Positions 43,950 through 51,924 of a stretch of 64,000 nucleotides of DNA are shown here, one piece after another. The notes beneath the pieces are model-generated. The model did no database searches. It saw nothing but the letters and a program-made list of their open reading frames with translations, and was not told the DNA's origin. Position 1 is the stretch's first letter. Each line of letters starts with the position of its first letter. A program made the translations under genes and the position numbers. This DNA comes from Tannockella sp964372125 (GTDB taxonomy: Bacteria > Bacillota_I > Bacilli_A > Erysipelotrichales > Coprobacillaceae), in contig CAYJPL010000001.1 in the NCBI GenBank assembly GCA_964372125.1, positions 53,758-117,757 of the forward strand, given 5' to 3'.

Positions 43950-45299
43950 CTACCAATTATATTTATTGTCACCCCATGGTTTTTTTATTAATTCTTGTTT
44001 TGGATAAATTAATGTATTATCCTCTAAATCTTCATTCAAAATTACTCCACTTGAAACTACGCATTTATTTCCAATTTTACATCCCGGTTGCAAAATAACA
44101 CCTACGCCAGTTCTAGAATAATCGCCTATATAGCATGCATTTCCATGTTTTTTTGGGTTGATTCTTTTTCCTTTTACATAGTGACTTGTATTGCCATCAT
44201 CAAAACGCAATGTTCCACATGTTGTACCGGCACCTAAGTCACTATTTTTACCTATTACACCATAGTATTCCCCATAGTGATATAGATACACTTTATCAAA
44301 TAATACTCCACCTAGAAATTCTGCAGTGTGATCTATTATGCAGTTGTTTCCAATACTTGAATGACTCGCAATTTTACAATTATTTTTTATTGAACAGTTA
44401 TTTCCAATAACACAATTTGATCCAATAATTGCACCATTATCAATAATTGTATTATCTCCTATAATACAATTACCTTCAATTATTACCCCACTCCCAATAT
44501 GACTATTTTTACCTAATACTACTTCACCGCGAATTATTGCTTCATCACTAATAGTAGAACCAGGTGTTATTGTAGTCATGATATTTGTAGTTATGGTATG
44601 GTTATATATTTGATTTGCTTCCATCAAGTCCCATGGTTTATCTAAGTCAACAACTTGATTCACGCAATAATACACATTAAACTCGATATTATTCTCTATC
44701 ATCTCATGAATTGATGATTCTAAATATTTCTCTTTAGGAGCTCCTAACCCGACTTTAGTATTGTCAAAAAAACCACAATTATATGGTAAGTATTCAAATA
44801 CCTCAGTATCGAATTTAAATCCACATGCAAAGTAGTCAAAGCTACCTCTTGGATGTCCAACAAAATTAGTAACAAGATTATTTTCAATCATTGTACATAT
44901 CATTTCTGTACTATCGTTATGTAACCTTGAAACACAAGCACTGTATGTCGTTTGTTTACAAAAAGCAATTATATCTTCTCTATCTATATAACAATCTCCA
45001 TATAAACATACAAATTCTTGATTAATTAATTCTTTTGCTTTTAATAATGTGTCACTAGTTCCAAGCTGTTGACTAACCTCTACAATCTTAATTCGAGTAT
45101 CTCTTCCAAAATGATGCTTGATTTCACTATCATCAGTGCTTATTGTTAAAACGATAGTATCTACATTAGCTTCAAAAAGAGAATCTATTGTATGCTTTAA
45201 TAGTGGTCTAGTTGCCAGTGGCAACATTACCTTATTATGATGAATGTTATACGGCCACATTCGTGTTCCACTGCCATTACATAAGATTACTGCTTGCAT
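43950..45299 (-). CDS. Sugar-1-phosphate nucleotidyltransferase with left-handed beta-helix domain
   Basis: The 449-residue protein joins an N-terminal nucleotidyltransferase domain (residues about 1-230) to a hexapeptide-repeat left-handed beta-helix (about 245-430). The signature GSGTRMWPYNIHHNKVMLPL replaces the usual GxGTRxxPxTxxxPKxLxP, with asparagine before the active-site lysine. VCLYGDCYIDREDI carries the metal-binding Asp. The layout is that of GlmU and of MurU- or mannose-1-phosphate guanylyltransferase-like enzymes; the nucleotide and sugar are not certain. The neighbourhood favours an amino-sugar-1-phosphate substrate. GGAGGTG precedes the ATG. Confidence 0.78.
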   Translation of the reverse strand: MQAVILCNGSGTRMWPYNIHHNKVMLPLATRPLLKHTIDSLFEANVDTIVLTISTDDSEIKHHFGRDTRIKIVEVSQQLGTSDTLLKAKELINQEFVCLYGDCYIDREDIIAFCKQTTYSACVSRLHNDSTEMICTMIENNLVTNFVGHPRGSFDYFACGFKFDTEVFEYLPYNCGFFDNTKVGLGAPKEKYLESSIHEMIENNIEFNVYYCVNQVVDLDKPWDLMEANQIYNHTITTNIMTTITPGSTISDEAIIRGEVVLGKNSHIGSGVIIEGNCIIGDNTIIDNGAIIGSNCVIGNNCSIKNNCKIASHSSIGNNCIIDHTAEFLGGVLFDKVYLYHYGEYYGVIGKNSDLGAGTTCGTLRFDDGNTSHYVKGKRINPKKHGNACYIGDYSRTGVGVILQPGCKIGNKCVVSSGVILNEDLEDNTLIYPKQELIKKPWGDNKYNW

Positions 45300-45361
45300 A
45301 ATTCACACCTCCTTTGATGATTTGTTGTCAATCTGTATTTTTTTTATTAATCATGTAATAC

Positions 45362-45393
45362 TACAAAGGACTATCCTACGATAGTCCTTTATT
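45362..45393. terminator. Intergenic hairpin between GH1 gene and nucleotidyltransferase gene
   Basis: AAAGGACTATC and GATAGTCCTTT form an eleven-base-pair perfect stem with a four-base loop. On the minus strand the sequence after the stem is not T-rich, so it may be a processing or stability element within the operon, or a leaky terminator. Confidence 0.45.
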
Positions 45394-46818
45394 TTATTGT
45401 AAGTCTTCTCCATTAGTTTCAATAACTTTTTTATACCAGAAAAATGATTTCTTTTTGCTTCTTTCAAATGTACCATTTCCATGATCATCACGATCTACAT
45501 AGATAAAACCGTAACGTTTAGACATTTCACCAGTTCCAGCGCTTACTAGATCTATTGGACCCCAAGTTGTGTAACCAAGTAAATCAACACCATCAATTTC
45601 TACTGCGTCTTTCATTGCAGCAATGTGATCTCTTAAGTAATCGATACGATAATCATCATTAACTGATCCATCATCTTCAACTGTATCATATGCACCTAAT
45701 CCGTTCTCAACAACAAATAGTGGCTTTTGATAACGATCATAGATACTATTTAATGTAATACGGAATCCAAGTGGATCAATTTGCCATCCCCAATCAGATG
45801 CTTCTAGGTATGGATTTTTTAATGTTCCCATTAAATTACCACCAGTTGTAGTATCCACTGATGGATCAGCACTAGTTAGTTTACTAGAATAGTAACTAAA
45901 CGATATGAAATCAACAGGATATGCTTTTAAAATTTCTAAATCTTCTTTCGTCATTTCTGGTGTTGTTCCATCTCGTTCCATTTGTAATAAAGCATAGCTT
46001 GGATAATAACCTCTAGCCTGTACATCAATAAAGAAGTATCCTTCTCTGTCCTTTTCTATTGCTTTAAATACATCTTTTGGGTTACATGTATTTGGATATG
46101 TAAGCCCTGATGCAAGCATACATCCAACCATATTGTTTGGATCAATTTCATGAGCAATCTTTGTAGCAATACTACTTGCAACTAATTCATGATGAATTGC
46201 TTGATATTTATCTTTCATTTCTGTTTCAGGATTAATGATTAAACCTGCACCCATAAATGGAGCATGTAAGATAACATTAATTTCATTAAAAGTTAACCAA
46301 TATTTCACCAACCCTTTATATCTAGTAAAAATAACTCGAGCTAATCTTTCATAAAATTCTATTAACTTACGGTTTTTCCAACCACCATATTCTTTAATCA
46401 AATGTACTGGTATGTCAAAATGAGTAATTGTTACAAGTGGTTCAATTCCATATTTTTGTAATTCTTTAAATACATTTTCATAAAATAGTAAACCTTCTTC
46501 ATTTGGTTCTAATTCATCCCCTTTAGGGAAGATTCTAGACCATGCTAATGACATTCTAAATGTTTTAAATCCCATTTCTGCAAATAATGCAATATCTTCT
46601 TTATAACGATGATAAAAATCAATTCCACTTAATCCAGGATAATGTTCACCCTCTACAAAATCTAAAGGTGTATCTAATCCTAATATAACATTGTAACGGT
46701 TTTTACCATGTGGTGATAAGTCAACGTTTGCAAGTCCTCTTCCACCTAAATCATGTGCACCTTCACATTGGTTTGCAGCAGTTGCTCCACCCCATAAAAA
46801 ATTTTTTCTAAATCCCAT
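45394..46818 (-). CDS. GH1 family 6-phospho-beta-glucosidase
   Basis: The 474-residue protein is a complete GH1 enzyme of the BglA type. It starts FLWGGATAANQCEGA, carries the acid/base glutamate in LTFNEINV and the nucleophile in FVVENGLG, and has the phosphate-binding C-terminal block DLVSAGTGEMSKRYGFIYVD with the serine, lysine and tyrosine of 6-phospho-beta-glucosidases all present. It hydrolyses cytosolic aryl- or cello-type 6-phospho-beta-glucosides. It lies upstream of the amino-sugar genes on the same strand. AAGGAGA precedes the ATG; the upstream gap has only a degenerate RpiR half-site (TTTCAT). Confidence 0.92.
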   Translation of the reverse strand: MGFRKNFLWGGATAANQCEGAHDLGGRGLANVDLSPHGKNRYNVILGLDTPLDFVEGEHYPGLSGIDFYHRYKEDIALFAEMGFKTFRMSLAWSRIFPKGDELEPNEEGLLFYENVFKELQKYGIEPLVTITHFDIPVHLIKEYGGWKNRKLIEFYERLARVIFTRYKGLVKYWLTFNEINVILHAPFMGAGLIINPETEMKDKYQAIHHELVASSIATKIAHEIDPNNMVGCMLASGLTYPNTCNPKDVFKAIEKDREGYFFIDVQARGYYPSYALLQMERDGTTPEMTKEDLEILKAYPVDFISFSYYSSKLTSADPSVDTTTGGNLMGTLKNPYLEASDWGWQIDPLGFRITLNSIYDRYQKPLFVVENGLGAYDTVEDDGSVNDDYRIDYLRDHIAAMKDAVEIDGVDLLGYTTWGPIDLVSAGTGEMSKRYGFIYVDRDDHGNGTFERSKKKSFFWYKKVIETNGEDLQ

Positions 46819-46892
46819 CTAAAATCTCCTTTCAAACTATAATCATATAATAACAAACATTAAAATAATTCTGTCATTTGTTTCATAAAAAG

Positions 46893-46918
46893 AAAAAAAC
46901 AGTATATAAACTGTTAGA
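46893..46918 (-). terminator. Terminator after the small membrane protein gene
   Basis: AACAGT and ACTGTT form a six-base-pair stem with a six-base loop on the minus strand, followed by seven T residues. It overlaps the stop of the small membrane protein gene. Confidence 0.6.
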
Positions 46919-47144
46919 AAAAAGAAAGTATTGTTGCTATTACCAATACTATTGAGACTGCAATAATAACTAATTTAATAATATAATTTGATTTATCATT
47001 TTTAGAAAATACTTTTGTAAGTAATAATCCCGCTACTGAAATTGCAATAACGCCTAGTGCTATACTTTCTGGAATTGCACTTAGAGTATCAAGTAAGAGC
47101 GCAATTATTATTAATCCTATAAAAATGTAGTTTGTTTTTTTCAT
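46914..47144 (-). CDS. Small membrane protein (76 residues, unknown function)
   Basis: I do not recognise a family. The protein has three hydrophobic segments (about residues 5-23, 25-43 and 54-74) separated by a short KVFSKNDKSN loop, and lacks a signal peptide cleavage site. AAGGAGC lies ten bases before the ATG, and a terminator follows. It is placed between the GH1 gene and an MFS gene on the same strand; no function can be inferred from context. Confidence 0.65.
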   Translation of the reverse strand: MKKTNYIFIGLIIIALLLDTLSAIPESIALGVIAISVAGLLLTKVFSKNDKSNYIIKLVIIAVSIVLVIATILSFF

Positions 47145-47199
47145 CTTAATAAGCTCCTTTTATGAATTTTACCAAAATTTGAAGCTATGTGCTACCAAC

Positions 47200-48375
47200 T
47201 TATATTAATTTATCTGCTTTTTTTTGAATTATATACGCTATCGGAATACTACACAGCGAAATTACCATAAAAATCAGACTAGATTTTATACCCTCAAATA
47301 AAAAACCATATAACAATTGAAAAATCGGTTCAAAAAAGCCTAAACAAATAGTAAATAAAGACATTACTTTTCCAAGCATAAATTGTGGCGTGACTTTTTG
47401 TATACTTATATTTTTTATAATATAAACTATTCCCATAAATACATTTATTAAAAAGAAGCATATAGTTAGTAATACAAACAGTATATGAATCTGCCCTATT
47501 GTCAAAACAACACTTGAAATCATTAGTAATATGATAATACCTAAATATAGAACACCTATTTTTCTAATTGTAAAATAGCGATGAAACATGTAGATAATTA
47601 TTCCCGCTATAAAACTCCCCAATCCTATACTAGCACTCATTATTCCATAGTAAACTGAGGGAAGCTCCAGAGTAATATTAATAATATAAGGAATTCCTAC
47701 TGCATTTATTGCAGTAATCGCACTCACTATTATTGATGATATAAAAATTACTTGTGTTAATTTTTCATTCTTTAAAAATATAATTGTGTCCCTTAATGTC
47801 GTTGTTTCTTGTGTTTTTGATTCAGCCTTTTTAATATTCATCATATACTCTAATAATGATGATATAACAAATAATACCCCACAATATGTTAGTATATAAT
47901 GGATTTCAAACATTGAATAAATAATTCCCGAAATCATAGGTGAAATAATACGCGAAACTGAATTTACCTGACTAACTAAAGAAGTTGCGCGCGGAATTGC
48001 TTTTCTATCAACAATTAAGGGTATTGCAGACACCACACTTGGATAATATAAGGCTTGCACGGATGAAAAAATCACCTTTAATACAATCACTACCATGACA
48101 TCTATTTTTATAGTCATACATAAGATCAATAATATACCCGTTATAAAATCCAATAGTACCATTATATTTTTTTGATTATACTTATCTGCAATAATGCCAC
48201 CAAGTGGTCCAAATATTGCCCAAGGTATGATACTAATAGCAGTTACTATCCCAAACAAAGTAGCAGACTTGGACATGTCTAAGATATACAAACCTAAAAC
48301 AAATGATAAACTTGCACTAGTTATCACAGATATAATTTGTCCAATTATTAAAATATTAAAATCCTTCTTAAACAT
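47200..48375 (-). CDS. MFS transporter (MefA/EntS-like drug exporter)
   Basis: The 391-residue protein has about twelve membrane segments and the MFS_3 group pattern: FNILIIGQIISVITSASLSFVLGLYILDMSKSATLFG at the start and the loop motif PLGGIIADKYNQKNIM after the second segment. This group includes macrolide exporters (Mef) and siderophore exporters. The divergent TetR gene with an inverted repeat between them makes an inducible drug or metabolite exporter likely. AAGGGAG lies before the ATG. Confidence 0.85.
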   Translation of the reverse strand: MFKKDFNILIIGQIISVITSASLSFVLGLYILDMSKSATLFGIVTAISIIPWAIFGPLGGIIADKYNQKNIMVLLDFITGILLILCMTIKIDVMVVIVLKVIFSSVQALYYPSVVSAIPLIVDRKAIPRATSLVSQVNSVSRIISPMISGIIYSMFEIHYILTYCGVLFVISSLLEYMMNIKKAESKTQETTTLRDTIIFLKNEKLTQVIFISSIIVSAITAINAVGIPYIINITLELPSVYYGIMSASIGLGSFIAGIIIYMFHRYFTIRKIGVLYLGIIILLMISSVVLTIGQIHILFVLLTICFFLINVFMGIVYIIKNISIQKVTPQFMLGKVMSLFTICLGFFEPIFQLLYGFLFEGIKSSLIFMVISLCSIPIAYIIQKKADKLI

Positions 48376-48390
48376 TTATAACTCCCTTAC

Positions 48391-48420
48391 TTGTATATTT
48401 TACTATAATTATTGTATAAT
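48391..48420 (+). promoter_or_regulatory. tetR-family gene promoter
   Basis: TTGTAT at 48391-48396, an eighteen-base spacer and a perfect TATAAT at 48415-48420 form a sigma-A promoter for the TetR gene. Transcription would start near 48427, just before the inverted repeat. Confidence 0.6.
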
Positions 48421-48441
48421 TTACTTACATACAAAACAATG

Positions 48442-48473
48442 GTCAATTAATAGATATGTGTTCATTAATTGAC
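48442..48473. promoter_or_regulatory. Perfect inverted repeat, candidate TetR operator
   Basis: GTCAATTAAT and ATTAATTGAC form perfect ten-base arms around a twelve-base spacer. It lies in the leader of the TetR gene, 15 bases before its ATG and about 66 bases upstream of the divergent MFS gene start. The symmetry and place fit an autoregulatory TetR operator, though TetR sites usually have shorter spacers, so the arms might instead be an mRNA hairpin that hides the ribosome site. Confidence 0.5.
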
Positions 48474-48488
48474 AAGAAGAGGAAGATT

Positions 48489-49037
48489 ATGCAAGATAGA
48501 AGAACAAGAAAGACTCAAGCTGCAATAAAAAAAGCATTCTTTAGATTAATGAAGGAAAAACCAATTGAGAAAATTACAGTTCTACAAATTTGTAATGAAG
48601 CTGATATTGGCAGAGGCACTTTTTATTTACATTATCATGATATTTATGACTTATATCAACAATTAGAAAATGAAGTAATAGCTGTTATTCACAACACTAT
48701 AGAAAACTTGGATTTATTATTATTAAATAAAATAGAAATTATTATTGATTTTTTCTATGATAATAGTGATTTACTAAATGCGATTATCTCTACAAATCGA
48801 TGGATCACTTTTTTTAGACATCATCTGCAACAAGAAATTTTGTCTACATACTATGATGAAATTGATCCTTATAATGTTACTGAATCATATTTTATTGCAT
48901 CTGGTTTAAGTGGCGTAATTGAAGGTACAATAAATAATAACATTAATTTTTCTAAAGACGAGTTAATCATTTCTGTTAATGCAATCCTAAATAAATTCAT
49001 TGCTGGTTATCGTTTACAGCCTAATGCAAAAATATAA
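48489..49037 (+). CDS. TetR/AcrR family transcriptional regulator
   Basis: The 182-residue protein has an N-terminal TetR DNA-binding domain: RRTRKTQAAIKKAFFRLM, then ITVLQICNEADIGRGTFYLHYHDIYDLYQQLE. The C-terminal ligand domain (about 65-180) is diverged, as usual. The ATG at 48489 follows AAGAGGAAG and gives the family start; a longer in-frame ORF begins at 48456 within the inverted repeat and is rejected. It is divergent from an MFS exporter, its probable target. Confidence 0.9.
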   Translation: MQDRRTRKTQAAIKKAFFRLMKEKPIEKITVLQICNEADIGRGTFYLHYHDIYDLYQQLENEVIAVIHNTIENLDLLLLNKIEIIIDFFYDNSDLLNAIISTNRWITFFRHHLQQEILSTYYDEIDPYNVTESYFIASGLSGVIEGTINNNINFSKDELIISVNAILNKFIAGYRLQPNAKI

Positions 49038-49043
49038 AAAGTA

Positions 49044-49078
49044 AAAGAAAAGTATTCCATATTTGGAATACTTGTTTT
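49044..49078. terminator. Bidirectional terminator between tetR-family and cyclophilin genes
   Basis: AAGTATTCC and GGAATACTT form a nine-base-pair stem around a six-base loop, with A-rich and T-rich flanks serving the two convergent genes. Confidence 0.8.
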
Positions 49079-49702
49079 TTATTCAACAACTTTAATTGAT
49101 TTAATTACTGGTTGTTCTGCTGATTCAACTGTACCATTTCCATCCACTACTGGCGTGTTTGTTGCAATTTCATCAACAACTTCAATTCCTTCAATTACTC
49201 TACCAAAAGCAGCGTATTCACCATCCAAATGTGGAGAATCTTCATGCATAATAAAGAATTGACTGCTTGCACTATCTGGATCAGATGATCTAGCCATAGA
49301 AATTACACCTCTAGTATGTGTTAAACCATTAGTGACACCATTACTTGAGAATTCTCCTTTAATTGTTTCATCACTTCCTCCAGTTCCATCACCGCTTGGG
49401 TCTCCCCCTTGAATCATGAAACCATCAATTACACGATGAAATGTAAGTCCATCGTAAAATCCATCATTTGCAAGATTTACAAAGTTTTCAACTGTTATTG
49501 GTGCAACATTCCCATCAAGTTCTAACACAATTTTTCCATAATTTTGAACTTCAATTTCTACAGTATGTGTTTTTTCAAATACATACTCTTCTGTAGTTTC
49601 TTGTGTATCTTCTTTTTCTAAATCAACTACTTCACCTTCATTACTACATCCTGCTAGTGTTATTGCTAACATGCCAGCTACAAATAATTTTAATAATTTC
49701 AT
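49079..49702 (-). CDS. Cyclophilin-type peptidyl-prolyl isomerase lipoprotein
   Basis: The 207-residue protein starts with a lipoprotein signal, MKLLKLFVAGMLAITLAGC, with lipobox LAGC and acylated C19, then an acidic linker. The rest is a cyclophilin domain: TVENFVNLANDGFYDGLTFHRVIDGFMIQGGDPSGDGTGG and SQFFIMHEDSPHLDGEYAAFGRVIEG. It should catalyse proline isomerisation of exported proteins at the outer face of the membrane. The ATG at 49702 follows AAGGAGA; a longer frame start would destroy the signal peptide. It is downstream of a CDF transporter with a ten-base gap. Confidence 0.93.
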   Translation of the reverse strand: MKLLKLFVAGMLAITLAGCSNEGEVVDLEKEDTQETTEEYVFEKTHTVEIEVQNYGKIVLELDGNVAPITVENFVNLANDGFYDGLTFHRVIDGFMIQGGDPSGDGTGGSDETIKGEFSSNGVTNGLTHTRGVISMARSSDPDSASSQFFIMHEDSPHLDGEYAAFGRVIEGIEVVDEIATNTPVVDGNGTVESAEQPVIKSIKVVE

Positions 49703-49712
49703 ATTGTCTCCT

Positions 49713-50879
49713 TTAAATATAACTATGTTCAATTTGGATAATAAGATTATACTGACCATCTAAGGTAGATATTTTATCTTCTAGACGTTCTCTTATTATT
49801 TTATGTGATGTATCATCATCTAATGGGATAACTACATCAAATATTAAGTTTGTATGAGATTCAAAAAATATTGCTCTAAAATCATGAATTGAGTATTCAT
49901 GGTTGACTGTCAAAACAAGCTCTTCCACATCCTTTTTTAGTAATAACAGACGTGTATCTGACATATCAATTGGATCAATATGAATCGTTGTAAAAATATT
50001 ATACTTCTCCAATATTTCTCTTTCAACTAAATCAATTTGATCATGTGTTTCAAGCAAATCTCCATGTACATCAACCTCTGCATGTAGTGTTAAAAATTGT
50101 CGTCCAGGGCCATAATCATGTAACATTAAATCATGAACACCTAAAACTCCTGGCCTATCAAGAACAAATTGTTTTAATTTTTCTATTAAAGCTGTGTCCG
50201 GGGCCATTCCAAGTAATGGATCGATTGTGTCTTTACAAACCTCATATCCTGATTTTATCACAACTAACGATACAAGACCACCTAAAATACCATCTATAGG
50301 GATATTTGTAAACTGACTTGTAACCAATGCTATTAGGGCTACGCTAGTTGATAAAACATCATTCATACTATCCTTAGATAGTGCAATTAGAGTAGTTGAT
50401 TGAATATTTTTTCCAGTTCGATAACTAAATGACATCATCCAAAGTTTAATAATAATTGAAACAATCAAAGCGACTAATGCAGCATTGCTATAGATTATCT
50501 CTGTTGGGTTAAGTATTTTTGATATTGATTCTTGTAAAGAAAATATACCAATCATTACAATAAAAAACGCAATAAATAGGCCTACAATATACTCACTACG
50601 ACCATGTCCGTAAGGGTGGTCTTTATCAGGTCTTTTATTGGCCATCTTAAACCCAAACCAAGATGCAACATTACTTCCAATATCAGTCACGTTGTTAATC
50701 CCATCACTCAATATCGCAATACTATTTGTTATTATTCCAAAAAATATTTTGAAAATAGCAAGCACTATATTACTAATAATGCTTAAAACGCTACAAAGTA
50801 CACCATATTGATGGCGTACTTCGGGGTCATTGTACTGATCATGATTATTTATAAATTTTTTTGCGATAAATAAAAACAT
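49713..50879 (-). CDS. Cation diffusion facilitator (CDF) family metal exporter
   Basis: The 388-residue protein has six membrane segments and the CDF metal motifs ILSDGINNVTDIGSN in segment II and DHPYGHGRSEY after it, plus a cytoplasmic C-terminal domain (VLGVHDLMLHDYGPGRQFLTLHAEVDVHGDL). The aspartate pair in segment II with HGH-like residues fits zinc, manganese or iron export; the metal is not certain. The C-terminus is longer than usual by about 80 residues. The start directly follows the stop of the small winged-helix gene, so they are co-transcribed. Confidence 0.9.
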   Translation of the reverse strand: MFLFIAKKFINNHDQYNDPEVRHQYGVLCSVLSIISNIVLAIFKIFFGIITNSIAILSDGINNVTDIGSNVASWFGFKMANKRPDKDHPYGHGRSEYIVGLFIAFFIVMIGIFSLQESISKILNPTEIIYSNAALVALIVSIIIKLWMMSFSYRTGKNIQSTTLIALSKDSMNDVLSTSVALIALVTSQFTNIPIDGILGGLVSLVVIKSGYEVCKDTIDPLLGMAPDTALIEKLKQFVLDRPGVLGVHDLMLHDYGPGRQFLTLHAEVDVHGDLLETHDQIDLVEREILEKYNIFTTIHIDPIDMSDTRLLLLKKDVEELVLTVNHEYSIHDFRAIFFESHTNLIFDVVIPLDDDTSHKIIRERLEDKISTLDGQYNLIIQIEHSYI

Positions 50880-51224
50880 CTAATCCACCTTTTTAACAAA
50901 AATATTTTGCTTTACAACATCTATGAAATCAAGACTATCCAATTCTTTAAAATAGCCTTGCATTTTTTCTGTTGCAACTTCCTTGTTTGCTAATTTTTTT
51001 AATATATTAATTATCTCAGGATTGTCTGCTTTTAAATATGCATCACCACTTTTTGTATATAGTGGTGCTTTTAGTAAAACATTTAGCATTGCTCCATAAG
51101 CAAGCTTTACTTCGATCGAAATACAGTGATAATGATGTGGTGCAAACACAGCATCAGGTAAGTAATACTCACCACTGAATTCTTCATTTATTGCTTGAAT
51201 CTGTTGCTTTGTATATCTATCCAT
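50880..51224 (-). CDS. Small winged-helix protein resembling the RepA_N replication domain
   Basis: The 114-residue protein resembles the N-terminal winged-helix domain of RepA_N plasmid initiators: YYLPDAVFAPHHYHCISIEVKLAYGAMLNV fits the pattern F-LP-xLF-YxxLSxExKLxYGxLLxR, and ADNPEIINILKKLANKEVATEKMQGYFKELDSLDFI fits the following helix-turn-helix with conserved K-EL--LGFI spacing. The rest of an initiator is missing and there are no plasmid features nearby, so it is more likely a small chromosomal DNA-binding protein. It is directly upstream of the CDF gene and may regulate it. GGAGGAATTGTT precedes the ATG. Confidence 0.5.
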   Translation of the reverse strand: MDRYTKQQIQAINEEFSGEYYLPDAVFAPHHYHCISIEVKLAYGAMLNVLLKAPLYTKSGDAYLKADNPEIINILKKLANKEVATEKMQGYFKELDSLDFIDVVKQNIFVKKVD

Positions 51225-51261
51225 AACAATTCCTCCATATAATAATATTATACCAAAAAAA

Positions 51262-51300
51262 TAAAAAAAAAAACAGTAAAGAGATTAATAATCCCCTCTA
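51262..51300 (-). terminator. Terminator after hisIE
   Basis: AGAGGGGATT and AATCTCTTT pair through several G-U steps on the minus strand, followed by a T run of more than ten bases. It overlaps the hisIE stop and ends the his operon. Confidence 0.6.
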
Positions 51301-51923
51301 GTGTTTTCTTTTTTCTTGTTACCAGACTTTAAATGTCTTTTTTCTAACAACGCTTCTACTTCACAAAGTGATATGTTACATTGATTCATTAATACTAAAA
51401 CATGATAAAATAAATCCCCTATTTCACCAATCAACTCTTCTTTATCATTATTTTTAGCAGCAATAATTGTTTCTGTGGCTTCTTCACCTACTTTTTTACA
51501 TGTCTTATCGATTCCACAATCTAATAAATAATTTGTGTATGATTTATCCACAGGATTTTGTTTTCTTTCTTGTATCGTATTTTCCATTTCTTTAAAAATA
51601 GTTTCTTTCGAAAAAGGCAATACTTCATTAAAAAAACATGACATAGCACCTGTATGGCAAGCCACCCCAACTTGTTTAACAATTATAAGCAATGTGTCAA
51701 GGTCACAATCTAAATACATACCTTTTATATGTTGGATATGCCCTGATGTCTCTCCTTTATGCCATAATGAGTTTCTTGAGCGAGAATAAAAGTACGTTTT
51801 ATTTGTCTCTAGCATTTTATCATATGCTTCTTGATTTACATAAGCCATCATAAGTATTTGCTTAGTCTTATAGTCTTGAACAATTGCTGGCACAAGCGGC
51901 ATTTTATCAAAATTTGGTTTCAT
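51285..51923 (-). CDS. hisIE: Bifunctional phosphoribosyl-AMP cyclohydrolase / phosphoribosyl-ATP pyrophosphohydrolase
   Basis: This fused enzyme carries out steps 2 and 3 of histidine synthesis. The HisI part (residues about 1-110) has MMAYVNQEAYDKMLETNKTYFYSRSRNSLWHKGETSGH and the metal-binding GVACHTGAMSCFF; the HisE part (about 115-200) has KTCKKVGEEATETIIAAKNNDKEELIGEIGDLFYHVLVLM. It is the last gene of the his operon, following hisF by one base; AAGAGGG precedes the ATG. Fusion of HisI and HisE is common. Confidence 0.96.
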   Translation of the reverse strand: MKPNFDKMPLVPAIVQDYKTKQILMMAYVNQEAYDKMLETNKTYFYSRSRNSLWHKGETSGHIQHIKGMYLDCDLDTLLIIVKQVGVACHTGAMSCFFNEVLPFSKETIFKEMENTIQERKQNPVDKSYTNYLLDCGIDKTCKKVGEEATETIIAAKNNDKEELIGEIGDLFYHVLVLMNQCNISLCEVEALLEKRHLKSGNKKKENTRGDY

Positions 51924-51924
51924 A

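Noticed and set aside
45362..45393. Strong operon-ending terminator between the GH1 gene and the nucleotidyltransferase gene.
   Set aside because: The stem is strong, but the sequence after it on the coding strand is not T-rich; kept only as an intergenic hairpin.
50880..51224. Integrated plasmid replication region.
   Set aside because: Only one winged-helix domain is present, with no partition genes, iterons or other plasmid genes, and the neighbours are ordinary chromosomal genes.
51225..51284. Metal riboswitch (yybP-ykoY or czcD type) before the CDF operon.
   Set aside because: The gap is only about 60 bases, taken up by the his terminator and a TATAAT promoter, with no conserved riboswitch sequence.
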